This document shows, piece after piece, positions 9,908 through 19,590 of a DNA stretch of 64,000 nt. Under the pieces are notes generated by a model. The model was given only the letters and a program-made list of their open reading frames with translations, was not told the origin of the DNA and ran no database searches. The stretch comes from Pseudomonas mangrovi (GTDB lineage: Bacteria > Pseudomonadota > Gammaproteobacteria > Pseudomonadales > Pseudomonadaceae). Position 1 is the stretch's first letter. Every line of letters begins with the position of its first letter. The translations under genes were made by a program, and so were the position numbers. Location of the stretch: positions 55,622 to 119,621 of the forward strand of contig NZ_QASN01000008.1 of NCBI RefSeq assembly GCF_003052585.1, read 5' to 3'.

Positions 9908-12061
9908 TCAGAACTTGCCGTAGTAGCCTTCCTTGAGGGCGTCGTACAGGTTGGCGGCGGTGTGGATCTCGCCGTCGTACTCGATCTCGTCGCCACCCTT
10001 GGCCTCGACCACGGAGCCGTCGTCTAGCTTGAAGCGATAGGTGGTGTTGGCCAGGTCCTGCTCCTTCACCAGCACGCCCTGGAAGGCCTCCGGATTGAAG
10101 CGGAAGGTCGTGCAGCCCTTGAGGCCCTTGCGCCAGGCGTAGCGGTAGATGTCCTTGAAATCCTCGTAGGGATAGTCGGTCGGCACGTTGGCAGTCTTGG
10201 AGATCGAGGAGTCGATCCACTTCTGCGCGGCGGCCTGGACATCCACGTGCTCGGTCGGCTTCACGTCGTCGGCGGCGATGAAATAGTCCGGCAGGTTGCG
10301 GTCATGCGCCTCCATGCTCGGCAACGCGTCGGCATTGACGAAGTGGCGATAGGCGAGCAGCTCGAAGCTGAACACGTCGACCTTTTCCTTGGACTTCTTG
10401 CCCTCGCGGATCACGTTGCGGAAGTAGTGATGGGCGAAGCTCGGCTCGATGCCGTTGGAGGCGTTGTTGGCCAGCGACAGCGAGATGGTGCCGGTCGGCG
10501 CGATCGAGCTGTGGTGGGTGAAGCGACCACCCTTCTCGGCCAGCGCATCGATCAGCGCCTGATCTTCGCCGGCGACCTGCTGCATGTAGCGACTGTAACG
10601 CGCCCAGAGCACCTTGCCCTTGATGCTGTCGCCGACCTTGTAGCCATCGCCTTTCATTTCCGGGCGCTTGGCGAGCATGGCTTCGGTGACGGTGAAGTCC
10701 TCCTCCATGATCGGTGCGACGCCCTTCTCCTCGGCCAGCTGCAGCGCACTGCGCCAGCCCTGCAGAGCCATCTCCTTGGACACCTGCTCGGTGAACTCGA
10801 GCGAGGCGGCATCGCCGTAGCGCATGCGCAGCATGGTCATGGCCGAACCCAGGCCCAGGTAGCCCATGCCGTGGCGACGCTTGCGGAAGATCTCGCCGCG
10901 CTGCTCTTCCAGCGGCAGGCCGTTGATCTCGACCACGTTGTCCAGCATGCGGGTGAAGATGTCGACCACCTTGCGGTACTCGTCCCAGTCGAAGCGCGCG
11001 TTCTCGGTAAAGGGATCGCGCACGAACAGGGTCAGGTTGATCGAGCCGAGCAGGCAGGCGCCGTGTGGCGGCAGCGGTTGCTCGCCACAGGGGTTGGTCG
11101 CGCGGATCTCCTCGCAGAACCAGTTGTTGTTCATCTCGTTGACACGGTCGATGAGGATGAAGCCCGGCTCGGCGAAGTCGTAGGTGCTGGTCATGATCAT
11201 GTCCCAGATCCGCCGCGCCTTGACCGTGCGGAAGATTCGACAGGCGACCATGCCGTCTTCGCGACTGATGTACTTGGCGCGGCTCGACCACTCGCGCCAG
11301 ATCACCTGGGCCGGGTCGTTGACGTCGACCTTGTCGGCTTCGGCTTCAGCGGGGGTCAGGGGGAATACCAGCGGCCAGTCGCCGTCGGCTTCGACCGCCT
11401 CCATGAAACCTTCGGTAATCAGCAGCGACAGGTTGAACTGACGCAGACGCCCGCCCTCGCGCTTGGCGCGAATGAAGTCCATCACATCCGGATGGCCGAC
11501 ATCGAAGGTCGCCATCTGCGCGCCACGACGGCCACCGGCCGAGGACACGGTGAAGCACATCTTGTCGTAGATATCCATGAACGACAGCGGGCCGGAGGTG
11601 TAGGCTCCGGCGCCGGAAACATAGGCACCCTTGGGTCGCAGGGTGGAGAACTCGTAGCCGATACCGCAACCGGCCTTTAGCGTCAGACCTGCCTCGTGCA
11701 GCTTGGCGAGGATATCGTCCATCGAATCGCCGATGGTCGCCGACACGGTGCAATTGATGGTCGAGGTTGCCGGCTTGTGCTCCAGGGCACCGGCATTGGA
11801 GGTGATGCGACCGGCCGGGATGGCGCCGTGGCGCAGGGCCCAGAGGAATTTCTCGTACCAGTGCTCGCGAACCTTCTTCTCTTCGACCTCGGCCAGGGCG
11901 CGGGCAACGCGCTGGTAGGTGGCGTCGACGGTCTTGTCGATGGCTTCGCCATCCTTGGTCTTCAGGCGGTACTTCTTGTCCCAGATGTCCTCGGACGCAG
12001 ACTGCATTGGAATCTCGAAAACACCCTCTCGCAGGCGCTGCACCTTGGCTGTCTGACTCAT
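9908..12061 (-). CDS. nrdJa: Adenosylcobalamin-dependent (class II) ribonucleotide reductase, catalytic component NrdJa
   Basis: Catalytic half of the split class II reductase, 717 residues. It shows the N-x-C-x-E radical site ATNPCGEQPLPPHGACLLGS, the phosphate-binding and barrel motifs around LKAGCGIGYEFSTLR, and HHSSIAPTGTISLSLANNAS. The ATG at 12061 (MSQTAKVQRLREG) is chosen because AGGAGG lies 5 bases upstream. The upstream region holds a near-consensus NrdR box, which suggests repression when deoxynucleotides are sufficient. Expression would make growth depend on cobalamin under low oxygen. Confidence 0.95.
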   Translation of the reverse strand: MSQTAKVQRLREGVFEIPMQSASEDIWDKKYRLKTKDGEAIDKTVDATYQRVARALAEVEEKKVREHWYEKFLWALRHGAIPAGRITSNAGALEHKPATSTINCTVSATIGDSMDDILAKLHEAGLTLKAGCGIGYEFSTLRPKGAYVSGAGAYTSGPLSFMDIYDKMCFTVSSAGGRRGAQMATFDVGHPDVMDFIRAKREGGRLRQFNLSLLITEGFMEAVEADGDWPLVFPLTPAEAEADKVDVNDPAQVIWREWSSRAKYISREDGMVACRIFRTVKARRIWDMIMTSTYDFAEPGFILIDRVNEMNNNWFCEEIRATNPCGEQPLPPHGACLLGSINLTLFVRDPFTENARFDWDEYRKVVDIFTRMLDNVVEINGLPLEEQRGEIFRKRRHGMGYLGLGSAMTMLRMRYGDAASLEFTEQVSKEMALQGWRSALQLAEEKGVAPIMEEDFTVTEAMLAKRPEMKGDGYKVGDSIKGKVLWARYSRYMQQVAGEDQALIDALAEKGGRFTHHSSIAPTGTISLSLANNASNGIEPSFAHHYFRNVIREGKKSKEKVDVFSFELLAYRHFVNADALPSMEAHDRNLPDYFIAADDVKPTEHVDVQAAAQKWIDSSISKTANVPTDYPYEDFKDIYRYAWRKGLKGCTTFRFNPEAFQGVLVKEQDLANTTYRFKLDDGSVVEAKGGDEIEYDGEIHTAANLYDALKEGYYGKF

Positions 12062-12143
12062 CTGATCCTCCTGAAGGCGTGAAAAGTCGCGGGATCCGGG
12101 GATTTCCGGGCCAGTTTGGCGCCGCACCACCTGACCCAACGAA

Positions 12144-12159
12144 ACACTAGATATAGTGC
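12144..12159. promoter_or_regulatory. NrdR box upstream of nrdJa
   Basis: The sequence acactagatatagtgc matches the NrdR consensus ACACWATATATWGTGT at 14 of 16 positions and contains a perfect cacta/tagtg inverted repeat. It lies 83 bases before the nrdJa ATG. NrdR normally binds two boxes about 31 bases apart; the second here would be weak (only about half matching near 12177). Confidence 0.65.
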
Positions 12160-12174
12160 GAATCGACGCATGCT

Positions 12175-12748
12175 ATGCCTGCATATGGTGAGATTCAAGC
12201 CTTTACAGTGAGGCAATTTGCTGCATGCAACACAGAACAGAAGCAATCCGCCAGCAGCCGGAAAACCCATCAGCGAAAAAGATTCGGCTGGCATTCCTTC
12301 GCCGCGCTCTGTAGCATCGGCCCCCGTTTTCAGGTAGGCGCTCGAGACAGCGGAAAAGGCCGATCTCGAAATCCCCTACCCAGGAGGGGTTGCCGAACGC
12401 CAGCGCGCGCATCGGCAACCTCGCTTCCCAAGACCATCTAGGGATGGTCGGCTGCGGCGAAAAGTCATCAGGCACAACGTTTCAGGAACATGCTCCCAGG
12501 CGCCGCAGTGCGCGCTTTTCCGGCATGCGAACGAGGCGCGATTTGTTGTGCCCGAAGGGGTTGTTTTTTCTTTTGGACCTGGCGTAGAGTTTCCCAACTG
12601 TTTGCATGGGTCGCTTTGAATCGTGACCTGATGCGGTAGATCGCACGATTTGCTACATCCCGCTCGACTTCTCTTACTCTCTGCAACAGTCCAGCCCTCT
12701 ATCCGTCAATAGAGGCTGTCATCCACTCAAGTTTCAAGGAAATAAGAC
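12175..12748 (+). other. Long intergenic region between nrdJa and csp, with several hairpins
   Basis: About 570 bases without a supported gene. It holds a hairpin with arms gttgccga / tcggcaac (12389-12419), a second small hairpin gaccatc / gatggtc (about 12431-12447), and a weak ccc-gaa-ggg stem followed by a T-rich run (about 12554-12580). The last 100 bases probably contain the promoter and leader of the cold-shock gene. A non-coding RNA on the plus strand is possible but unproven. Confidence 0.4.
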
Positions 12749-12961
12749 ATGTCGAATCGTCAAACCGGTACCGTCAAGTGGTTCAACGACGAGAAGGGCT
12801 TTGGTTTCATCACCCCCGAAAGCGGTCCGGATCTGTTCGTGCACTTCCGCGCTATCGAAGGCAGCGGCTTCAAGAGCCTGAAAGAAGGCCAGAAGGTCAC
12901 CTTCGAAGCCGTGCAAGGCCAGAAAGGCATGCAGGCTGACAAGGTCCAGATCCTGGGCTGA
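12749..12961 (+). CDS. Cold-shock domain protein (CspA family)
   Basis: A single 70-residue cold-shock domain that binds single-stranded nucleic acid and acts as an RNA chaperone. RNP1 (KGFGFI) and RNP2 (LFVHF) are intact, and the start [20 protein letters not shown] is typical. A ribosome site (aagga) precedes the ATG and a strong terminator follows. The leader before it is long, as is common for csp genes that are controlled post-transcriptionally. Which Pseudomonas paralogue it is (CspA, CspD or CapB type) cannot be decided here. Confidence 0.95.
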   Translation: MSNRQTGTVKWFNDEKGFGFITPESGPDLFVHFRAIEGSGFKSLKEGQKVTFEAVQGQKGMQADKVQILG

Positions 12962-12977
12962 TCGTCTGCTAGACAAG

Positions 12978-13009
12978 AAGCCCCTGATGGCGACATCAGG
13001 GGCTTTTTT
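12978..13009 (+). terminator. Rho-independent terminator of the csp gene
   Basis: The stem agcccctgatg / catcaggggct is followed by six T, starting 18 bases after the csp stop codon. Confidence 0.92.
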
Positions 13010-13045
13010 ATTGCCCGCACCTTTTTGTCTAAAACGAGCCGCAAG

Positions 13046-13537
13046 ATGCCCAAGCCCCTTCTGCGCCCCCAGGGCGATTTCCCCCGCGCCGGACTGATAC
13101 GGCGATTCGCCGCCATGTTCTACGACTTCCTGCTCTGCACCGCCCTGCTGATGGTGGTCACGCTGATCTACAAGATGGTGCAGATGGCCATATTCGGCGA
13201 AGAGCGCCTGCGTCAACTCTCCGACAGCGGCGCACTGGACGGCGACCCGCTATTGTCTTCGGTCCTGCTGCTGAGCCTGTTCGGCTTCTTCGCCTATTTC
13301 TGGACGCGCAACGGCCAGACCCTGGGCATGCAGGTGTGGGGGCTGCGCGTACAGAACGCCGACGGCAGTGCGATCAGCCTGTGGCAGGCATTGCTGCGCT
13401 TCATGGTCGCCATCGCGTCCTGGTTGTGCCTGGGCCTGGGCTATTTCTGGGTTCTGAGGAAGGGACGCAGCAGTTGGCACGATCTCTATTCGGAGAGCCA
13501 GATCGTCCAGCTACCGAAGAACATCCACAAGAAATGA
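13046..13537 (+). CDS. RDD family inner-membrane protein
   Basis: A protein of 163 residues with two or three membrane helices (FYDFLLCTALLMVVTLIYKM, LLSSVLLLSLFGFFAYFWTR and a third near FMVAIASWLCLGLGYFWVL) and the RDD-type features RAGLIRRFAAMFYDFLL, GQTLGMQVWGLRV and SWHDLYSES. The ATG at 13046 is preferred to a TTG 21 bases earlier, although neither has a strong ribosome site. Members of the family are thought to be small transport or stress proteins; the function here is unknown. It converges with lptG. Confidence 0.85.
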   Translation: MPKPLLRPQGDFPRAGLIRRFAAMFYDFLLCTALLMVVTLIYKMVQMAIFGEERLRQLSDSGALDGDPLLSSVLLLSLFGFFAYFWTRNGQTLGMQVWGLRVQNADGSAISLWQALLRFMVAIASWLCLGLGYFWVLRKGRSSWHDLYSESQIVQLPKNIHKK

Positions 13538-13571
13538 GCAGAACGGGGGAGCGCACTCCCCCGGATCGGGA

Positions 13572-14633
13572 TCAGCCGGCGCGGCGCAGCAGAACCAGCC
13601 CGATCACCAGACACAGAAGCCCCGGCACCGCCACCGCCAGCAGCGGCGAGAAGCCGTACACCAGGCTGGAAGGCCCGAGCAGATCCTGACCGATGCGGAA
13701 GACGAAGCCGACCAGCACGCCGGTGAAGATCCGCTGCCCCAGAGTCACCGAACGCAGCGGCCCGAAGATGAAGGAGATCGCCAGCAGCACCAGCGCCGCG
13801 GTCACCAGCGGCTGCATCAGCTTGCTCCAGAACGCCAGCCAGAAACGGCCATTGTCCAGGCCCTGCTCCGCCAGATAACCGATGTAGCGCCACAACCCGG
13901 TGATCGACAGCGCTTCAGGCTCGAGCACCACGGTGCCGAGCAGCTCGGGAGTCAGCTCGACCAGCCAGGGCATCCGCTCGAGTTGCTCGACCTCGGTGGA
14001 ACGCTCACGAAAATGCGTGGTGGACACGTCTTCCAGCTGCCACTGGTGATCCTCGTACAGCCCGCGACGGGCGAAGCTGGCCGCCAGCAGATGACGCTCC
14101 TCGTCGAAGACGTAGCGCGTCACGCCGAGCAGCACACCACCCGGCTGCACACTGTTGATATGCACGAACTCATTGCCCTGACGATGCCAGAGACCACGCT
14201 TGGAGCTCTGCGCCTCGCCGCCGCCCTGGGCCATCGAGCGACTGGACTGCGCCAGGCTCTCGCTCCACGGCGCAACGTATTCGCCGATCAGCAGGCCGAC
14301 CAGCATCAGCGCCAGCATCGGCTTCATCACCGCCCAGACGATCCGCCGCAACGAAACACCCGCAGCCCGCATCACCGTCAGCTCGCTGCTGCTGGCCAGG
14401 CTCCCCAGGCCGATCAGGCAGCCGATCAACGCGGCCATCGGCAGCATTTCATAGATCCGTCGCGGCGTGGTCAGCAGGACGTAGCCCACAGCCTCGGCCA
14501 GGCTGTATTCACCTTCGACATCACCCAGCTCGTCGATGAAGGCGAACAGCAGCGCCAGGCCGACGACGATGCCAAGTACGGCCAGAATGGCCAGCACCAC
14601 ACTGCTGGCGATGTAGCGATCAAGCCTGCGCAT
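13572..14633 (-). CDS. lptG: LPS export ABC transporter permease LptG
   Basis: Inner-membrane permease that, with LptF and two copies of the LptB ATPase, extracts lipopolysaccharide from the inner membrane and passes it to LptC-A-DE. The 353 residues start MRRLDRYIASSVVLAILAVL, followed by the usual six membrane helices split by a large periplasmic beta-jellyroll (about residues 130-260). SSSELTVMRAAGVSLRRIV is the coupling-helix region that contacts LptB. It overlaps the end of lptF by 14 bases. The ATG at 14633 matches the family length; the longer frame begins inside lptF. Confidence 0.96.
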   Translation of the reverse strand: MRRLDRYIASSVVLAILAVLGIVVGLALLFAFIDELGDVEGEYSLAEAVGYVLLTTPRRIYEMLPMAALIGCLIGLGSLASSSELTVMRAAGVSLRRIVWAVMKPMLALMLVGLLIGEYVAPWSESLAQSSRSMAQGGGEAQSSKRGLWHRQGNEFVHINSVQPGGVLLGVTRYVFDEERHLLAASFARRGLYEDHQWQLEDVSTTHFRERSTEVEQLERMPWLVELTPELLGTVVLEPEALSITGLWRYIGYLAEQGLDNGRFWLAFWSKLMQPLVTAALVLLAISFIFGPLRSVTLGQRIFTGVLVGFVFRIGQDLLGPSSLVYGFSPLLAVAVPGLLCLVIGLVLLRRAG

Positions 14634-15744
14634 GACGCACCTCCCGCATCGCGCGACGACGATCAAACGCAAGCGTCACCGACTCCCAATAGAGCATGCC
14701 GACCCCGATCAGCAGGAATATCCCGTGCACCCACCAGAGCCCCACGGCCTGGGGAATCCGCCCCTTGTCGAGAGCACCGCGCGCAGCAATCAACACACCC
14801 AGGTAGGCCATGTAGAGAAGAATCGCCGGCAACAGCTTGAGGAATCGTCCCTGACGCGGATTGACCCGCGACAAGGGCACCGCCAGCAGCGTCACGACGA
14901 AGACCAGCAGCGGAATCGACAGCCGCCACTGCAACTCGGTCTGCAAACGCGGGTCGTCACTGCCGAACAGCTCACGGGTCGGAATCGCCTCGCGCTCGCT
15001 GAGTTCGGAACTGATCTCCGGGCGCGGCAGCAGCACGCCGTAGGTGTCATAGCGGATGGCGCGGTAGTCGGCATCACCCGGCGTGCCGTCGTAGCGATAG
15101 CCGTTCTGCAGGATCAGGTAACGACTGCCATCGGGCTGGATTTCCTGCCGACCGCTCTCCGCCACCAGCACGGTGATGCCGCGCTCCTCGCCTGCCGTGG
15201 ACAAGCGCTTTTCGGAAATGAAGATGTTCGACAGCTCGCCACGATCAGCCGACAGGCCCTGGGTATAGGTCACCCGGGTACCGTTCTTCATGGTCTGGAA
15301 ACGCCCCGGCATCAGGGTATCGAACTCGGTCAAGGCATCCTGCTCGTTGAAGATGCGGTCCACCTCGGCAACGCCCTTGGGCGCCAGGCCAAGACTCAAC
15401 CAGGCCACCAGCAGCGCCACCAGCGTGGCCGGGAACAGCGTGTAGAGGGTCAGGCGCTTCTGGCTCATGCCGGTGGCCGAGAGCACCGTCATCTCGCTGT
15501 CCAGATAGAGCCGGCCATAGGCCAGCAGGATGCCGAGAAACAGTCCCAGCGGCAGGATCAGCTGCAGGAAGCCGGGCATCCGGTAGCCCATGATCAGGAA
15601 CAGCACACCGGGGTCGAGCAGCCCCTGCGCGGCCTGGGCCAGGTACTTGATGAAACGACCGCTCATGATGATCACCAACAGCACGGCGCTCACCGCACTC
15701 AGGGTCACCAGCAGCTCGCGGGACAGGTAACGGAAGACGATCAA
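14620..15744 (-). CDS. lptF: LPS export ABC transporter permease LptF
   Basis: Partner permease of LptG in the lipopolysaccharide exporter, 374 residues, starting MIVFRYLSRELLVTLSAVSA. It has six membrane segments, the coupling helix YLDSEMTVLSATGMSQKRLT, and a periplasmic jellyroll domain in the middle. It is divergent from pepA across a 140-base region that likely carries both promoters, as in other pseudomonads. Confidence 0.96.
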   Translation of the reverse strand: MIVFRYLSRELLVTLSAVSAVLLVIIMSGRFIKYLAQAAQGLLDPGVLFLIMGYRMPGFLQLILPLGLFLGILLAYGRLYLDSEMTVLSATGMSQKRLTLYTLFPATLVALLVAWLSLGLAPKGVAEVDRIFNEQDALTEFDTLMPGRFQTMKNGTRVTYTQGLSADRGELSNIFISEKRLSTAGEERGITVLVAESGRQEIQPDGSRYLILQNGYRYDGTPGDADYRAIRYDTYGVLLPRPEISSELSEREAIPTRELFGSDDPRLQTELQWRLSIPLLVFVVTLLAVPLSRVNPRQGRFLKLLPAILLYMAYLGVLIAARGALDKGRIPQAVGLWWVHGIFLLIGVGMLYWESVTLAFDRRRAMREVRHAQA

Positions 15745-15837
15745 ACCGGACGCTCCAGGGTTGTCAGGCTCAAGCAGCTGCGCTCACACTAGCTGCTCTT
15801 GAGGCCCATCGGCATGGATGGGCCAGCGAAAAAATAG

Positions 15838-17373
<1,536 letters not shown>

Positions 17374-17423
17374 GCGTAACGGCCGCCACCCGGCGGCCCT
17401 CCCCCACCCGGCGAGACACCCGC

Positions 17424-17852
17424 ATGCCCCAGGTCGACTTCTACATCCTGCCCAGCAGCGAGCCGCGCGACCGCCTGGAGTACGCCTGCAAGCTGACCGC
17501 CAAGGCCTGGCGTGAAGGCATGCAGGTCTATCTGCGCTGCATCGACGCGGCACAATGCACCGAACTGGACCAACGGCTGTGGCGCTTTCGCGGCGAGAGC
17601 TTCGTTCCCCACGATCTCGTCGAGGAGGCGCCCGACAGCCCGGTCGTGCTGGGCATTGGTGAACCACCGCAGAACCGCGAGGGTCTTCTGATCAACCTCG
17701 CCGCCGGTGTACCGGCGCGGGTCGAGGGTTTCGCCCGCGTCGCCGAACTGGTGATAGAGCAAGCCAGCATCCGCCAGACGGGACGCGACAATTTCCGTTT
17801 CTATCGCGAGCGCGGCTATTCTTTGCGCGACCACCGCCTGACTCGCTGCTGA
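17424..17852 (+). CDS. holC: DNA polymerase III chi subunit
   Basis: Clamp-loader accessory subunit that links the gamma/tau complex to single-strand-binding protein. The 142 residues begin MPQVDFYILPSSEPRDRLEY and include LDQRLWRFRGESFVPHDL, both standard for HolC. It lies 50 bases after pepA, the conserved arrangement. Confidence 0.95.
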   Translation: MPQVDFYILPSSEPRDRLEYACKLTAKAWREGMQVYLRCIDAAQCTELDQRLWRFRGESFVPHDLVEEAPDSPVVLGIGEPPQNREGLLINLAAGVPARVEGFARVAELVIEQASIRQTGRDNFRFYRERGYSLRDHRLTRC

Positions 17853-17860
17853 AGTGCCCG

Positions 17861-18268
17861 ATGGACAGTCCCAAACCACCGAACAAAGCCGCCAACCTGC
17901 TCAACGATCTGGAATCGATCCGCGCCCTGCTCGACGGCAACGCCGACGAGCCGCCGCTGCTGACCGAATCGCTCGATCCGAACAGCATTCCGCTGCTCTC
18001 CGAAGTCGTCGAGCACCGTCTGGCGCAACGCCCGCAGGTTCCGCCGCAGCAGCCCCTTCGAGCGCCGCTGCCTGCCAGCGCAATGCCCCCGGCAACTGCG
18101 CCGGCCAGCACGCCCGACCCCGCCAGAATCAGCCGCGAACTACGGGCCGCGGCGCAATTGATCCTCCAGGAGGTCATCGACGACTTCGTTCCACAGATCG
18201 AAGCCGAACTGCAGAAGCGCCTGGAAGCGCGCCTGCAACGCTTGCTGCAACCCAAACGCAAACCCTGA
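17861..18268 (+). CDS. Conserved hypothetical protein downstream of holC
   Basis: A 135-residue protein starting 8 bases after the holC stop, so probably co-transcribed and co-translated. It has an acidic N-terminal part (LLNDLESIRALLDGNADEPP), a Pro/Ala-rich linker near residues 55-90, and a C-terminal amphipathic helix (RELRAAAQLILQEVIDDFVP) ending in basic residues. The same type of gene occupies this place between holC and valS in other Pseudomonas. The function is unknown; a link to replication is suggested only by position. Confidence 0.8.
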   Translation: MDSPKPPNKAANLLNDLESIRALLDGNADEPPLLTESLDPNSIPLLSEVVEHRLAQRPQVPPQQPLRAPLPASAMPPATAPASTPDPARISRELRAAAQLILQEVIDDFVPQIEAELQKRLEARLQRLLQPKRKP

Positions 18269-18292
18269 ACTACCATCGGGAAAGGACGCCAG

Positions 18293-18736
18293 ATGCAACT
18301 GACCGGCCGCTGCCTCTGTGAAGCGATCAGCTACCAGATCGAAGGCCCGCTCGGGCCAATCTTCAATTGCCACTGCTCCAAGTGCCGGCGCTGGCACGGC
18401 AGTGCCTTTCGCACCCGCGCCTCGATCAGAAGCTCGCAGTTCCGCTGGCTGAGCGGCGAGCATCTGCTGTCGCGATTCAAATCCTCGGACAACGTGACCA
18501 AGACCTTCTGCTCGGTCTGCGGCTCGAACCTGGCAAGCTTCTACGAAAACGACCCTGACCTGGTCGGCATCGCCCTCGGCGGCCTCGAACAGGACCCCGG
18601 CCAGCGTCCGCTGGCGCACATCTTCGCCGCCAGCAAGGCGCCCTGGCACGAGATCAGCGATGACCTGCCGCAGTTCGCCGAATGGCCAGGCGGCGAAGCG
18701 CAGGTTCGCGCCACCCGGCAGGATGACAACCCATGA
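18293..18736 (+). CDS. GFA / CENP-V domain zinc protein
   Basis: A 147-residue protein of the family named after glutathione-dependent formaldehyde-activating enzyme. The zinc ligands are visible: GRCLCEA (residues 6-12), NCHCSKCRRWHG and FCSVCGSNLASF. Most members have no proven substrate; some bind glutathione adducts. Its stop overlaps the start of the next gene by 4 bases (ATGA). Confidence 0.88.
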   Translation: MQLTGRCLCEAISYQIEGPLGPIFNCHCSKCRRWHGSAFRTRASIRSSQFRWLSGEHLLSRFKSSDNVTKTFCSVCGSNLASFYENDPDLVGIALGGLEQDPGQRPLAHIFAASKAPWHEISDDLPQFAEWPGGEAQVRATRQDDNP

Positions 18737-19287
18737 GCAACGCCTCCACGGCCCACGAGCTGGCCATCGAGCTGCGCCGCGAACACCTGGATGCCTTTCT
18801 GCGCCACAACAGCCAGCGCGTCATGCGCAGGCCCAGGCTGCGGCGAGCCATACAGGTATTCAGTTTCTGCTACTGGCTGCTGCTGGCAGTGGCGATCCTG
18901 TATGGCTGGGACGCCTGGCGACAGGGTGCCGAGCTGATCTTTCCTTCGCTGCGTCATGCCGTGCTTGCCCTGGCCGTCTGGCTGGTACTGGGCCTGGTGT
19001 GGCCGCGTATCTACGTGAACCTCTACCTGCGCGAGCATCTGGATCACGCGACGGCAACGCTCGGCAGCGGCCTGCTGCGTTTCGATGCGACAGGCGTGAC
19101 AGCGACCGGCGATCACAGCCAGGCACGCTTCGACTGGTGCTGCATCGAAACCGTCGAACGCGACCAGCTGAACGTCTATCTCTACCTGGACAGCCTCAAG
19201 GCCCTGATCCTGCCGCGCGATCAGCTCAATGACGCCTGCGAGGCCTTCATCCTCGCGCAACTGCCGGCGCCACGCGGGAAACGCTGA
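18733..19287 (+). CDS. YcxB-like membrane protein
   Basis: A 184-residue protein with two central membrane helices (about residues 42-60 and 75-95) and a C-terminal soluble domain that includes HSQARFDWCCIETVERDQLN and YLYLDSLKALILPRDQL. This fold pattern (two helices, then a PH-like domain with W.I..VE and LP) is that of the YcxB family. It overlaps the GFA gene by 4 bases. The function is unknown. Confidence 0.7.
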   Translation: MSNASTAHELAIELRREHLDAFLRHNSQRVMRRPRLRRAIQVFSFCYWLLLAVAILYGWDAWRQGAELIFPSLRHAVLALAVWLVLGLVWPRIYVNLYLREHLDHATATLGSGLLRFDATGVTATGDHSQARFDWCCIETVERDQLNVYLYLDSLKALILPRDQLNDACEAFILAQLPAPRGKR

Positions 19288-19301
19288 CCTGAGCAACGGC
19301 A

Positions 19302-19439
19302 CCATCCACCCCACGAACCGACCCACTTACACCAAAAGGCACCGAATATCCCCCGGCTGCAAACCCAGGGTGGATGCCGAAGCCATCCACCATTACCTGC
19401 CCGCGGTGGATGAAGAAAGCGTCATCCACCCTACGAACC
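19302..19439. repeat. Intergenic inverted-repeat cluster (GGTGGATG / CATCCACC type)
   Basis: Two direct copies of atccacccyacgaacc (19304-19319 and 19424-19439) flank two inverted units: gggtggatg...ccatccacc (about 19369-19391) and ggtggatg...catccacc (about 19405-19430). The units can form hairpins. GTAGGGTGGATG-like elements are common between genes in Pseudomonas. The cluster fills nearly the whole gap before valS. Confidence 0.75.
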
Positions 19440-19590
19440 ACCCGCGTTGGCGGACGAACCTCGAGCCAGAAGGGAAGCCACGGACGTCCAGATGGCCACT
19501 TTCCCGACCACCCCGCGCCCTCGCTAGGGCCTGGCGTGGGCTGTATACTCCCCGGCTTTTCCGTTGACTGCCGATAAGGGTCCGCCGCAC

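Noticed and set aside
10247..11680. 477-codon plus-strand frame
   Set aside because: Antisense to nrdJa; no recognisable domain and no ribosome site.
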